Shown: piece after piece, positions 26,191 through 35,105 of the stretch | How the letters are laid out: each line of letters starts with the position of its first letter | Numbering within the stretch: the stretch's first letter is position 1 | Source: Oscillospiraceae bacterium | Lineage (GTDB): Bacteria; Bacillota; Clostridia; Oscillospirales; Ruminococcaceae | NCBI GenBank assembly: GCA_021199355.1 | Contig: JAJQIF010000010.1 | Location: 1 to 64,000, forward strand | Length of the DNA stretch: 64,000 nucleotides | Direction of reading: 5' to 3' | Position numbers and translations under genes: made by a program | Notes under the pieces: model-generated | Told to the model about the DNA's origin: nothing | The model's database searches: none | The model's input: only the letters and a program-made list of their open reading frames with translations

Positions 26191-26544
26191 CTATATATAG
26201 AACATATACTTATTCACAAACCACTCTATTCCGGTGATGAAGTACTGCTGGATGCAGAGGTACATTCCGAGGAGGAAGACGGGGATGGTCGGGAGATAGT
26301 AATAGCGCATCTTCCAGCCGAGGTCTTTCCAGTATTCGCGGGAGCGCCAATACATCACTATCCAGTAGATGGACAGCGGTCCCGTGACGATTATATAGAC
26401 CTGTGCCGAGAACCCCAAAAGAAGAATAAGCCACACCTGAAGCCGGATATAGAGCTTTATCATTTCCTTTTTCGGGCGATATTTCGCGTCGTAGGGGTTG
26501 TCGGAAAAGGTTTTTAGGGTTTGCAGATCGGTTTTCAAGCCCAT
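26191..26544 (-). CDS. Hypothetical small membrane protein
   Basis: 117 residues with three hydrophobic segments (about 34-58, 60-68 with the polar WRSREYW after it, and 83-104). It starts 6 nt after the stop of the MFS transporter and is probably the last gene of that operon. No family was recognised. The final residues (YMFYI) end near an AT-rich stretch just beyond the toxin locus. Confidence 0.65.
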   Translation of the reverse strand: MGLKTDLQTLKTFSDNPYDAKYRPKKEMIKLYIRLQVWLILLLGFSAQVYIIVTGPLSIYWIVMYWRSREYWKDLGWKMRYYYLPTIPVFLLGMYLCIQQYFITGIEWFVNKYMFYI

Positions 26545-26550
26545 GACAGA

Positions 26551-27807
26551 TTACTGCTTTTGCTCGGTCGCTGGAGTCCTGTCGGTGATGACGAAGAAGA
26601 TTCCGCCGATTACGAACATGACGGCAAGTCCTCCGACACCGATGCTCGAATTGTCGGTCAGCTGAGTGATGACGGCGACGAGAGTAGTTCCGATGAAGGA
26701 AGCACCCTTGCCGCAGATGTCATAGATTCCGAAATACTCGCCCGACTTCTCGGGAGGGATAATCTTTGCGAAGTAGGAGCGCGAGAGCGACTGGATTGCG
26801 CCCTGGAAAAGTCCGACCGCAACGGCGAGAATCCAGAACTGATAGAGCTGTCTTAGGAAGATAGCGTAAACGACGATGAAGAAATATGCGACGATGCAGA
26901 CCATGAGAAGCTTGCCTGCTTCGACCTTTCTTGAGAGTCTGCCGAAGAAGAGTGCCGCAGGGAACGCAACGAACTGGGTGACAAGAAGTGCCAGTACCAA
27001 GCCGATACTGTCGAGTCCCAGAGATTCACCGTATGTAGTCGCCATGTCGATGATGGTGTAGACGCCGTCGATATAGAAGAAGAATGCTATGAGGAAGAAG
27101 AGGGCCTTCTTGTTGTGCCCGAGCTCCTTAAAAACGCCGCCGAGACGCTTGAGGCTCGACATGACGGGCTTGTCGGTCTTCTCGACATAGTGAACCTGCT
27201 TGTAGCTTCTGACGAGCGGAATCGCCATTGCGACCCACCAAGCGGCAGTGATTACAAAGTCGATAGCCATCGCTACTCCCAGGCTTATCGGGAGGATGTC
27301 CATGGTCTGAAGAGCATAGATTGCAATGCAGATGATGAACGGCGCACAGCTTCCTATATAGCCCCAGGCATAGCCTTGAGCGGAGATTTCATCCATGCGT
27401 TCATCGCTTGTTACATCCGTGAGCATCGAATCATAGACAACCAAGCTCAACTGATATGCAATTTTCGCGATTGCGAATAAGATTAAGAACCAGAGCCACG
27501 ACTGGATGAATCCGAGCGCTATGCACCCGATTGCTCCGATGAGCATCGAAGCCATAAAGATTATCTTCTTTACGCCCTTGATATCCGAAGCGGTGCCGAG
27601 GGTCGGTCCCAGGATTGCAACTATAATCGTGGCAATAGACGTGGTGTAGCCCCAGTATGCCAGATAGTCGGTTTCCGAAATGCCTTCATTTGCCGCAAGA
27701 ACGTGGAAGTAAATCGGCAGTAGCGTTGCCACGAGCATCGTGAACGCCGAGTTTCCGACGTCATAAAGCACCCACTTTTTCTCCTGCGGAGTCATTTTAA
27801 ACTTCAT
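26551..27807 (-). CDS. MFS transporter, UMF1 (Atg22-like) family
   Basis: 418 residues with about 11-12 membrane helices. The start KMTPQEKKWVLYDVGNSAFT is typical of UMF1/Vps22-like MFS proteins (W-x-x-Y-D-x-G-N-S-A-F). Another family phrase is QSLSRSYFAKIIPPEKSGEYFG. ATG 27807 has GGAGGAA upstream and lies 11 bp inside the end of the preceding gene, which suggests coupling; longer frames add a non-family N-terminus. The substrate is unknown, and the family includes amino acid exporters in fungi. Confidence 0.86.
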   Translation of the reverse strand: MKFKMTPQEKKWVLYDVGNSAFTMLVATLLPIYFHVLAANEGISETDYLAYWGYTTSIATIIVAILGPTLGTASDIKGVKKIIFMASMLIGAIGCIALGFIQSWLWFLILFAIAKIAYQLSLVVYDSMLTDVTSDERMDEISAQGYAWGYIGSCAPFIICIAIYALQTMDILPISLGVAMAIDFVITAAWWVAMAIPLVRSYKQVHYVEKTDKPVMSSLKRLGGVFKELGHNKKALFFLIAFFFYIDGVYTIIDMATTYGESLGLDSIGLVLALLVTQFVAFPAALFFGRLSRKVEAGKLLMVCIVAYFFIVVYAIFLRQLYQFWILAVAVGLFQGAIQSLSRSYFAKIIPPEKSGEYFGIYDICGKGASFIGTTLVAVITQLTDNSSIGVGGLAVMFVIGGIFFVITDRTPATEQKQ

Positions 27808-28660
27808 AATGTCTTTCCTCCATAGCGGTAAGAATCGGAATAGATTGCCAGTCGTCGCCCTTTTCGAAGTTCTTATTGAACCATGGAAGAAGCTTCTCTT
27901 CACCATCAGCGAAATTCAGGAAGTTGTCGCTGAGCTTAAGGCAGAGCTCCTCGGCTTTTGCCATAAGCTTCTCCAGACGGAGGTTTGAATCCTCACACTT
28001 CGGGTTGGGCTTTTTGTTGACGACCATTCCGTGCATACCCTTATAATTACCGGACGCCGCAAGGACGGAATATATCAGAAGTCGCTTCATGTCATTCGGC
28101 GCGACCAGTAAACCATTGTACGTTACAAACGAACGAATCGCTGTTTTTGCCTCTTTCTCGGAGACAGAATCATAGAATAAAGACATTATCCGGGCGTTCT
28201 CATCCGTCGGGTGGATATGACCCGTGAGATGATGCGTGACGGGGTTCAAGCCGTCCTTAATCATCAGATATCTGTCAAACTCAACCTCTATTTCGGAGTG
28301 AGTGACACCGCTTACCTCTTTTTTTCTCTCGACATAGCCGTGGCACATGCTGTCAAGTGCGAAATGCCCGACAAAGCCGAGGGCATACGAGAGCCGACGG
28401 TTGCGTTCGGCTTCGTTTTCCGCCGAGTTCGCAACATCCGCGGCATTTTCGAAAAACTCCGTCGCCGGTCTTTCGTGCACGTCCGAACCGAGCTGTCTTA
28501 TCGGGTTCTTTGCAAGAGGCTTGTAATAGAAAAGAATGTCGGGACCGTGAAGCCCTATCTGATAGATTTTAAGATTGTTTCTGAGGACATCTTTTGCCTC
28601 AGTAGAATAGCGGCGGAGGAGATCTCTGCCCAAAACATAATGCGCGTAAGTAGAAGGCAT
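27797..28660 (-). CDS. Zinc-dependent phospholipase C family protein
   Basis: 287 residues. Zinc-ligand-like positions are seen in MPSTYAHYVLGRDLL (His near the N-terminus), IGLHGPDILFYY, VGHFALDSMCHGYVE and THSEIEVEFDRYL, the His/Asp/Glu pattern of the PF00882 PLC-like domain. No signal peptide is present, so it probably acts inside the cell and the substrate is not necessarily phospholipid. It is the first gene of an operon with the MFS transporter and a small membrane protein. Confidence 0.83.
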   Translation of the reverse strand: MPSTYAHYVLGRDLLRRYSTEAKDVLRNNLKIYQIGLHGPDILFYYKPLAKNPIRQLGSDVHERPATEFFENAADVANSAENEAERNRRLSYALGFVGHFALDSMCHGYVERKKEVSGVTHSEIEVEFDRYLMIKDGLNPVTHHLTGHIHPTDENARIMSLFYDSVSEKEAKTAIRSFVTYNGLLVAPNDMKRLLIYSVLAASGNYKGMHGMVVNKKPNPKCEDSNLRLEKLMAKAEELCLKLSDNFLNFADGEEKLLPWFNKNFEKGDDWQSIPILTAMEERHYEV

Positions 28661-28679
28661 TTTTATATCACCAATTTAT

Positions 28680-28708
28680 AGCATACCAGAAATCTTCACT
28701 TGTTGCAA
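28680..28708 (-). promoter_or_regulatory. Promoter of the phospholipase C-like operon
   Basis: TTGCAA and TATGCT with a 17 bp spacer on the minus strand, about 20 bp before the gene start. Confidence 0.65.
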
Positions 28709-28746
28709 GTAAATTTTTATAAAATCCCGATTTATTTTGCGTTAAG

Positions 28747-28782
28747 AAAGATTTCGTGCGAGGTAACCCGCACGAAATCTTT
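28747..28782 (-). terminator. Terminator after the MATE gene
   Basis: A 14 bp perfect stem, AAAGATTTCGTGCG with CGCACGAAATCTTT, and an 8 nt loop, 18 nt after the MATE stop codon. Confidence 0.8.
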
Positions 28783-28799
28783 GCGAATAATTAAGGAGG

Positions 28800-30215
28800 T
28801 CAGCTTACATGAGCTTTGTTGAAGTCCGGCTGGCTGAGCTGTTTATAAACCCGAACTAATACAACTGCCGAAACAATGAGCGTTACCAAATCCGCTATCG
28901 GGAACGACCAGAGTAGACCGTCGAGTCCGAAGAATACGGGAAGCAGAAGTGCAAGTCCTGAACCTAACACTATCTCACGGATAAGTGAAATTGCGGAAGA
29001 GACGCCTGCCTTGCCGAGTGCCTGAAGGTAGATAAACGTGCCCTTGTTGACGAGCGACGGAATCAGCATGCAGAGATAAATTCTGAAGCTCTTGATTGCG
29101 AATTCGGTGTAGTAAACGCTCTCGTTTGCCGCGCCGAAAATACCGATGAGTTGCTTCGGGAACAGCTCAACAATAAAGAGTCCTATAGCTCCGACAATAG
29201 CCTCGGCGGCTATGAGATAGGTAAGAAGCTTCTTTGCTCTGTCTCCCCTTCCCGCACCGACATTGTAACCGACAACAGGAATGATTCCAGCCGCGAGACC
29301 GATTGCGATAGAAATTACTATCTGGTAGAACTTCATGACGATTCCGAGCACCGCCATAGGTATCTGCGAATACTCTACCTGACCGAAAATCTCGTCCATT
29401 GCACCATACTTGATGCAGACGTTGTTGTAGACGAGCATTGTTATAACAATAGAAATCTGCGAGAGAAGGCTTGTGATTCCGAGCGGCAGGAATTTCTTCA
29501 TCAGTCTCGGGAAGAGCCCGAAGCTCGACTTATGAAGCTTAAGTGTCTTCATGTGGCATAAGTACCAGATTGAAAGCCCGGCTGTCAGAACCTGACCTGT
29601 AACCGTTGCTATTGCCGCACCCATCATTCCCCACTCGCATACATAGATGAAAATCGGGTCTAAAATGATATTGACGACTGCTCCGGAAACGGTTGCCGCC
29701 ATTGCAAATTTAGGGTTTCCATCTGAACGGATGATAGGGTTCATTGCCTGACCGAACATGTAGAACGGTACACCGAGCGAGATGTAGAAGAAGTATTCCT
29801 TTGCGTTTGCAAACGTCTCATCGTTTACTCTTCCGCCGAAAGCCGTGAGAATCGGCTCCTGGAAGATGATGTAGCACGCCGCTAAAATAACGCTGACTAT
29901 GATGCAGAGAACTACTGCGTTTCCGACGCTCTTGTGAGCGTCCTCGTCCTTGCCTGTTCCCAAGCTAATTGAAATGAATGCGCAACAACCGTCACCGATA
30001 AGAACGGCAAGCGCAAGCGCGACTACCGTAAGCGGGTATACAACTGTGTTGGCAGAGTTGCCGTTTGAGCCCAAGTAGCTGTTTGCGATGAATATCTGGT
30101 CAACGATATTGTAGAGAGCGGCAACGAGAAGCGAAATTATGCAAGGAACGCTGTATTTTCGCATAAGTGTGCCAATCTTTTCCGTTTCCAGAAACGAATT
30201 TGACTTTTGTTCCAT
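28800..30215 (-). CDS. MATE family efflux transporter
   Basis: 471 residues with twelve hydrophobic segments. The start FLETEKIGTLMRKYSVPCIISLLVA and the phrase GAVVNIILDPIFIYV are hallmarks of MATE exporters of the MepA-like group, which extrude cationic drugs or metabolites against H+ or Na+. ATG 30215 has GGAGG five bases upstream; in-frame upstream codons fall in the leader. The leader contains an intrinsic terminator, so expression may be controlled by attenuation. Confidence 0.9.
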   Translation of the reverse strand: MEQKSNSFLETEKIGTLMRKYSVPCIISLLVAALYNIVDQIFIANSYLGSNGNSANTVVYPLTVVALALAVLIGDGCCAFISISLGTGKDEDAHKSVGNAVVLCIIVSVILAACYIIFQEPILTAFGGRVNDETFANAKEYFFYISLGVPFYMFGQAMNPIIRSDGNPKFAMAATVSGAVVNIILDPIFIYVCEWGMMGAAIATVTGQVLTAGLSIWYLCHMKTLKLHKSSFGLFPRLMKKFLPLGITSLLSQISIVITMLVYNNVCIKYGAMDEIFGQVEYSQIPMAVLGIVMKFYQIVISIAIGLAAGIIPVVGYNVGAGRGDRAKKLLTYLIAAEAIVGAIGLFIVELFPKQLIGIFGAANESVYYTEFAIKSFRIYLCMLIPSLVNKGTFIYLQALGKAGVSSAISLIREIVLGSGLALLLPVFFGLDGLLWSFPIADLVTLIVSAVVLVRVYKQLSQPDFNKAHVS

Positions 30216-30251
30216 ATAATCCTCCATTATAATAAGTATATTTTTACAAAC

Positions 30252-30289
30252 AAAAAAGAGCCGCAAACAGCCGGATTTACGCCGTTTGC
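30252..30289 (-). promoter_or_regulatory. Terminator hairpin in the MATE gene leader (candidate attenuator)
   Basis: On the minus strand GCAAACGGC pairs with GGCT-GTTTGC across an 8-9 nt loop and is followed by GGCTCTTTTTT. It lies between the promoter and the start codon. Confidence 0.6.
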
Positions 30290-30305
30290 AACTCACTGTG
30301 ATTTT

Positions 30306-30334
30306 ATTTTAGCATTTTCGCCCGCCTGTGTCAA
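30306..30334 (-). promoter_or_regulatory. Promoter of the MATE gene
   Basis: TTGACA and TAAAAT with a 17 bp spacer on the minus strand, about 90 bp upstream of the start codon. Confidence 0.75.
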
Positions 30335-30403
30335 GAGGCATTTTGCCCAAGAAAAGCAAACCCAAAGGGCTCCGAATTTGCCGAAGATGTGACTTTTAAA
30401 AGC

Positions 30404-31138
30404 TTAGTATGTGACCGTTTCGTCGGTGGTTACGTTTCCGTCCTCGTCATACTCTTTTGTGGTTGTCTGAGTAAGACTGAGGATTCCGTCGTCCGAGATT
30501 GTATACTGCTCTTCATAGGTGCTCTCGGTGGAGCCGTCCGAATAGTAGGTCTGGTAGCCGGTATAGTATGTCCTGACGCCGGTGTCGGTGTTTTCGACGT
30601 AGTTGTCCCAGATGATTTCGGATACGGTGCTGTCACTGTTCAGGCAGACGCAGGTGAAATAAGAGGAATTTTCCGCCACCTGATAGTTTACGGTCGCACG
30701 GATGGGATAGATTCCGACATACGCCTCATATCCGGTCAGGTCGCCGGTTTCCTCATCATAGTAAACCGCCAAGACTCCGTCGGCATCTGAGTAGCCGTTC
30801 TCCTCGTCATAGCTAAGATACATATCAAGACCGATTTCTGAAACCGCACCGCTGTCCTCATTCTCGACGTGATAGGACTCGGTGTAATAGTAATCGCCCA
30901 AGAGCGTGTAATCATCTCTTGAAAGATAGGTGTCTCCGTCACTCAAGCCGAGGGAAAGGTCGTCGCCCGAGCCGGCTTTAGTGCCCTCTTCCGAGGTCTC
31001 GGGGGTGTCGATTGTGACGTTGTCAACGTCGGTTTCCCCATCGGTGGTCGAATTGTCTCCGCAACCCGTAAATGCGAACAGCACCATGAGTGCCGTCAGA
31101 AGACAGGCAAACATTCTTAAATTCTTGTTTTTCAGCAT
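30404..31138 (-). CDS. Hypothetical lipoprotein, Tyr/Asp-rich
   Basis: 244 residues. The signal peptide ends in the lipobox LFAFTGC, followed by a low-complexity Thr/Asp/Glu linker (about residues 26-60). Then comes a beta-rich domain with many Tyr and Asp residues and repeated strands of the type YYSDGSTESTYEEQYTI. GGAGG precedes the ATG. It lies just downstream of rnpB and may share its transcript. The family is not recognised. Confidence 0.65.
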   Translation of the reverse strand: MLKNKNLRMFACLLTALMVLFAFTGCGDNSTTDGETDVDNVTIDTPETSEEGTKAGSGDDLSLGLSDGDTYLSRDDYTLLGDYYYTESYHVENEDSGAVSEIGLDMYLSYDEENGYSDADGVLAVYYDEETGDLTGYEAYVGIYPIRATVNYQVAENSSYFTCVCLNSDSTVSEIIWDNYVENTDTGVRTYYTGYQTYYSDGSTESTYEEQYTISDDGILSLTQTTTKEYDEDGNVTTDETVTY

Positions 31139-31189
31139 AAAAGCCTCCGTAAATATTTTTATTTTTCCTTTTCATAAGGGTTATTATTC

Positions 31190-31551
31190 AAGCTCTGCGA
31201 CCAAGCCTGTAAGCCGAGTTCTGTCGTGTACGGCAATCTATCTAGACTCTTCGTCGCCGAAGAGTTCAAGCCACCTATTACAAAATACCCGCCGAGCAGA
31301 CGTTGATATTTCGTTCCAAACGGTGTTGCATCAAACAGGGTTTACATGGCAACGTGGTCTCCCACGCCCCGGTGAGCTCTTGCCTCGCCTTTCCATCCTT
31401 ACCGATTTGAAATCGGCGGTTTATTTCTGTTGCACTTTCCCTAAGGTCGCCCTCGGCTGACGTTATCAGCTGTTTTGCTCTGTGATGCTCGGACTTTCCT
31501 CATCCGACATAAAAATGTCGTCCGCTGCCGTATAGCTTACTCGCAGACTGA
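31190..31551 (-). ncRNA. rnpB: RNase P RNA, class A
   Basis: Catalytic RNA that matures tRNA 5' ends, about 360 nt. Conserved cores are visible on the minus strand. Near the 5' end GCGAGTAAGCTATACGGCAG is followed by GAGGAAAGTCCGAGC (P4/CRI). AAGGGTGGAAAGG-like and GAACTCGGCTTACAG-type segments occur later, the last being the 3' P4 partner (CRV). TCTGCGA and TCGCAGA close helix P1. The exact ends are estimated from P1. Confidence 0.93.
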
Positions 31552-31554
31552 TAT

Positions 31555-31583
31555 ATTTTACAATGTAATTGCGAAAAAGTCAA
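31555..31583 (-). promoter_or_regulatory. Promoter of rnpB
   Basis: TTGACT and TAAAAT with a 17 bp spacer on the minus strand, ending just upstream of the RNA 5' end. Confidence 0.75.
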
Positions 31584-31644
31584 CCCTGCCAATAATATTT
31601 TTCATATATTCACTTTCGTTTTTCAGCTTACTGTCACAATGGGC

Positions 31645-31673
31645 TTGAAAAATGTTGCGGAATGAGTTATAAT
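31645..31673 (+). promoter_or_regulatory. Promoter of the pullulanase gene
   Basis: TTGAAA and TATAAT with a 17 bp spacer. The transcript would start at the tandem-hairpin element, placing it in the 5' leader. Confidence 0.75.
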
Positions 31674-31677
31674 ACAA

Positions 31678-31720
31678 GTTGACGAAGTCAACTTCGGAAG
31701 TTTGCCGTTGGCAAACTTCC
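31678..31720. repeat. Tandem-hairpin intergenic element (copy B) in the pulA leader
   Basis: GTTGA-CGAAG-TCAAC, then arms GGAAGTTTGCC and GGCAAACTTCC around a GTT loop (11-3-11, perfect). It begins 5 bp after the -10 box of the pullulanase promoter. Confidence 0.75.
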
Positions 31721-31754
31721 CACTGCGAACCACTACAACTACTGGGGGAATATC

Positions 31755-33638
31755 ATGGATTCCAAAAAGGCAGAATATATTGATTCGAATTTCAAGTACG
31801 ACGGAGTGTTGGGCGTTACGGTTTCGGATGCCGAAACCGAGTTCGCCGTTTGGGCTCCCGAAGCGGAAGCCGTTTCCGTCTGTTTATATAAGCATAATGA
31901 GGACGAGCGCCCATATTTGTCCGTTCCTATGGAAAAATCAGAGCTTGGTGTGTGGAGATACAATCACTCCGGGTCGCTCTATGGCGTTTTCTATACCTAT
32001 AAGTATACCTACGGTGACAAGACCACCGAGGGCGTCGACCCCTATGCGAGAGCCGCAGGAGTAAACGGCGACAAGGGCTGTATCATCGACCCGTCAACCC
32101 TCAATCCCGAGGGCTGGGAGGATTCCGGATATGTCACCCTCAAGTCAAACACCGACGCCATCATCTATGAGGTCAGCGTGAGAGACTTCTCGGTTGACGA
32201 ATCGAGCGGAATCGAGCCGGAGCTCCGGGGCAAGTTCCCGGCGTTCACGGTTGAGAACAGCTCCACTCACGGCGGCGAGCCAACGTGCTTAAGTCACATA
32301 AAAGACCTCGGCGTCACCCACGTTCAGCTCATGCCGGTATTCGACTTTGACCGCCTCGACGAGGCACACCCGGAAAAGTCATATAACTGGGGCTACGACC
32401 CGGAGAACTACAACGTCCCCGAGGGTTCCTATTCGACGAACCCGTTCGACCCTTCGGTAAGAATCAAAGAATACAAAGAGCTCGTTATGGCTCTTCACCG
32501 TAACGGCATCGGCGTTGTTATGGACGTTGTTTATAATCACACGTTCAAGTCGTTCGGCTCGCATCTTAGCAACTCCTATCCCGGATACTACTACAGATAC
32601 CGGGGCTCCAAGCTTTCGAACGGCTCAGGATGCGGAAACGAGATTGCTTCCGAGCGTGCGATGGTCAGAAAATACATCGTCGACTCGGTCGTCTACTGGG
32701 CAACGGAATACAAAATCGACGGCTTCCGGTTCGACCTGATGGCGTGCCTCGACATCGACACGATAAACGAAATTTCCGAGCGACTGACCGAAATCAACCC
32801 GAACGTAATCCTCTATGGCGAAGGCTGGACGGGCGGAGACTCGGCACTCGAGGGCGAGAAATCCGCAAACAAGTACAATTCCTATATGACGCCCTATGCC
32901 GCCTATTTCAACGACAACTATCGCGACGCCATCAAAGGTGGAACCTTCGTCGACAAGGCGACCGGCTATATCAGCGGCAACTTCCACCTGAGGCAGTCGG
33001 TGGCAGACGGATTACTCGGCAAGCAGGACTGGAACTGCAATCCATGCCAGATAGTCAACTATGTCGAGGCTCACGACAACCTCACGCTTTGGGACAAGCT
33101 CACCGTCTCGAGCAGCGCTCATGAGCTTGACCGCCACAAGATGGCAAGGCTTGCGGCGGCTCTGGTCTTCCTGGCACAGGGAATTCCCTTCATTCAGGCG
33201 GGGCAGGAATTCTTACGTTCAAAGCCGCTCGGCAACGGCGACTATGACCGAAACAGCTACCGTTCGCCCGACAGCGTCAACTCTTTGAAATGGTGGTCTA
33301 TTGCCGAGAACAAGCTGACGGTCGACTACTACAAGGGGCTCATCGCCTTCAGAAAGGCGCATCGCCTGCTGAGGCTTTCGCTTCGGACCGAGATTATTTC
33401 ACACTCGGAAACCCTCCCCTCACCCGACGGCACAATCTGCATCCACCTCTTCGACGAGAACGAGGAGCTTCTCTTGCTCGTCAACCCGATTCCGAGGGCA
33501 AAGATGATCGGTCTCCCCGAAGGCGAATGGCAGTTGCATATCACGGACATAAAAGCATCCCTCACACCGCTTGCAACCTATTGCGAAGGCGTGTTCGTCC
33601 CGCCCATTTCGGCGATGGTGCTGAGGAAGGTTAAATAA
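31755..33638 (+). CDS. pulA: Type I pullulanase (GH13_14), intracellular
   Basis: Debranches alpha-1,6 linkages of glycogen, starch or pullulan oligomers. The 627 residues comprise a CBM48-like N-terminal domain (about 15-110) and a GH13 catalytic barrel. The pullulanase motif YNWGYDPENYNVPEGSYS is present, with catalytic regions MDVVYNHT, GFRFDLMACLDID (nucleophile Asp), LYGEGW (acid Glu) and YVEAHDNLTLWD. There is no signal peptide, so it acts on imported oligosaccharides or storage glycogen. A dipeptidase gene follows after 16 bp. Confidence 0.94.
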   Translation: MDSKKAEYIDSNFKYDGVLGVTVSDAETEFAVWAPEAEAVSVCLYKHNEDERPYLSVPMEKSELGVWRYNHSGSLYGVFYTYKYTYGDKTTEGVDPYARAAGVNGDKGCIIDPSTLNPEGWEDSGYVTLKSNTDAIIYEVSVRDFSVDESSGIEPELRGKFPAFTVENSSTHGGEPTCLSHIKDLGVTHVQLMPVFDFDRLDEAHPEKSYNWGYDPENYNVPEGSYSTNPFDPSVRIKEYKELVMALHRNGIGVVMDVVYNHTFKSFGSHLSNSYPGYYYRYRGSKLSNGSGCGNEIASERAMVRKYIVDSVVYWATEYKIDGFRFDLMACLDIDTINEISERLTEINPNVILYGEGWTGGDSALEGEKSANKYNSYMTPYAAYFNDNYRDAIKGGTFVDKATGYISGNFHLRQSVADGLLGKQDWNCNPCQIVNYVEAHDNLTLWDKLTVSSSAHELDRHKMARLAAALVFLAQGIPFIQAGQEFLRSKPLGNGDYDRNSYRSPDSVNSLKWWSIAENKLTVDYYKGLIAFRKAHRLLRLSLRTEIISHSETLPSPDGTICIHLFDENEELLLLVNPIPRAKMIGLPEGEWQLHITDIKASLTPLATYCEGVFVPPISAMVLRKVK

Positions 33639-33654
33639 AGAAAGAAGTATAATT

Positions 33655-35061
33655 ATGGACAACAACACTAAAGAAAGGCTTTTCTCCTACATCGACACCC
33701 TTGAAGGCGAGATGATTGAGACTCTGTCGGAGCTGATTTCGTTCCCGAGCTATCAGCAGGAACCGGCTGAGGGCGCACCGTTTGGGGTTCCCGTTCGGGA
33801 GTGCCTTGACCATGCTCTGGCGGTCTGCGAGAGCTTCGGGATGAAGACCCGGAATTTCGACGGCTATGCCGGCACGGCTTCTTTCACGGAAGGCGAGCCG
33901 GAGCTCGGGATTTTGGCGCACCTTGACGTCGTTCCTGAGGGGACTGGATGGACTTCTGACCCCTACACTGCAAGAATCTCTGACGGCAAGCTCTATGGCA
34001 GAGGCGCAATCGACGACAAGGGTCCGGCGGTATCGGTTATCTACGCAATGAAGGCACTGAAAGACCTCGGAATCCCGCTTAAGAAGGGCGTTCGCCTCAT
34101 CCTCGGCACCAACGAGGAGAACGGCTCCGGTTGCATGAGATACTACTTCTCGAAGGAGAAGCCGACCAAGTATTCCTTCACGCCCGACGGCAACTATCCC
34201 GTCATCAACATCGAAAAAGGCATGATTCGCGGCGCATTTGAATGCGAGATTCCCGTACAGCGTGGCAGAACTCTTACGGAATTCCACGGCGGCAAAATTA
34301 TCAACGCCGTTCCCGAAGTCGCTTCGGCGGTTGTAAAGGGCGTCGGCGCTGGCGAAATTTCGAGGGCTGTCGCAGAGCTTAATTCCGAGGTCGACTTCAC
34401 TGCTACGGAAAACGGCGACTGCATCACTATCGAAGCCCACGGTGTGAGTGCTCATGCCTCGATGCCGTCTATGGGCAAGAATTCGGTCACCGCATTGCTC
34501 GAGCTTCTCAATAAGCTTAATCTCGACGGCGAAATCGGTGAGAAGATTGGGGCTCTTTGTGAGCTCTTCCCCTACGGCGAGACCAACGGCAAGAGCGTCG
34601 GCATCGACTTTAGCGACGAGCAGTCGGGCGAGCTGACATGCTTACTTAGTATCTTAGATTATGAAAACGGTAGCTTACACGGCTGTAACGATATCAGGCT
34701 TCCCGTAAGCTTTACGGTCAAGAATATTCTGGACGTTTATAAGCCCATTCTCGAAGCGAAGGGCTTCTCTACCCACGACAGCATGGGTATGGAGCCGCAC
34801 TATGTCCCGTCGGACAGCCCATTCGTCAAGACGCTTCTCGGCGTTTACGAAGAGGTCACCGGCGAGAAGGGCGAGTGCATCGCAATCGGCGGCGGCACCT
34901 ATGTCCATGATATAGAAGGCGGAGTTGCCTTCGGAGCGGAATTTATGGGTGAGGACAACCACATGCACTCGGCTGACGAGTCAATAAAGATTTCTCAGCT
35001 TGTCCTCAACGCCAAGATGTTCGCTCTCGCAATTTTGCGTGTTTGCGGATGCGAAGCATAG
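33655..35061 (+). CDS. pepV: Dipeptidase PepV (M20 metallopeptidase)
   Basis: 468 residues. Zinc ligands and catalytic residues appear in ILAHLDVVPEG (His), YGRGAIDDKGP (bridging Asp), LGTNEENGSGCMRYYF (Glu/Glu) and a late GEDNHMHSADESI (His). The lid domain contains the family phrase KGMIRGAFECEI. PepV cleaves dipeptides including those with D-residues or beta-Ala at the N-terminus. It is probably co-transcribed with the pullulanase gene upstream. Confidence 0.93.
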   Translation: MDNNTKERLFSYIDTLEGEMIETLSELISFPSYQQEPAEGAPFGVPVRECLDHALAVCESFGMKTRNFDGYAGTASFTEGEPELGILAHLDVVPEGTGWTSDPYTARISDGKLYGRGAIDDKGPAVSVIYAMKALKDLGIPLKKGVRLILGTNEENGSGCMRYYFSKEKPTKYSFTPDGNYPVINIEKGMIRGAFECEIPVQRGRTLTEFHGGKIINAVPEVASAVVKGVGAGEISRAVAELNSEVDFTATENGDCITIEAHGVSAHASMPSMGKNSVTALLELLNKLNLDGEIGEKIGALCELFPYGETNGKSVGIDFSDEQSGELTCLLSILDYENGSLHGCNDIRLPVSFTVKNILDVYKPILEAKGFSTHDSMGMEPHYVPSDSPFVKTLLGVYEEVTGEKGECIAIGGGTYVHDIEGGVAFGAEFMGEDNHMHSADESIKISQLVLNAKMFALAILRVCGCEA

Positions 35062-35105
35062 CTTCAACCGTAACCAAATAATTTTTATACGAAAGGAGGT
35101 AAACT

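Noticed and set aside
31139-31189. Separate promoter for the lipoprotein gene after rnpB
   Set aside because: The AT-rich sequence contains no convincing -35/-10 pair with correct spacing. Read-through from rnpB is possible.
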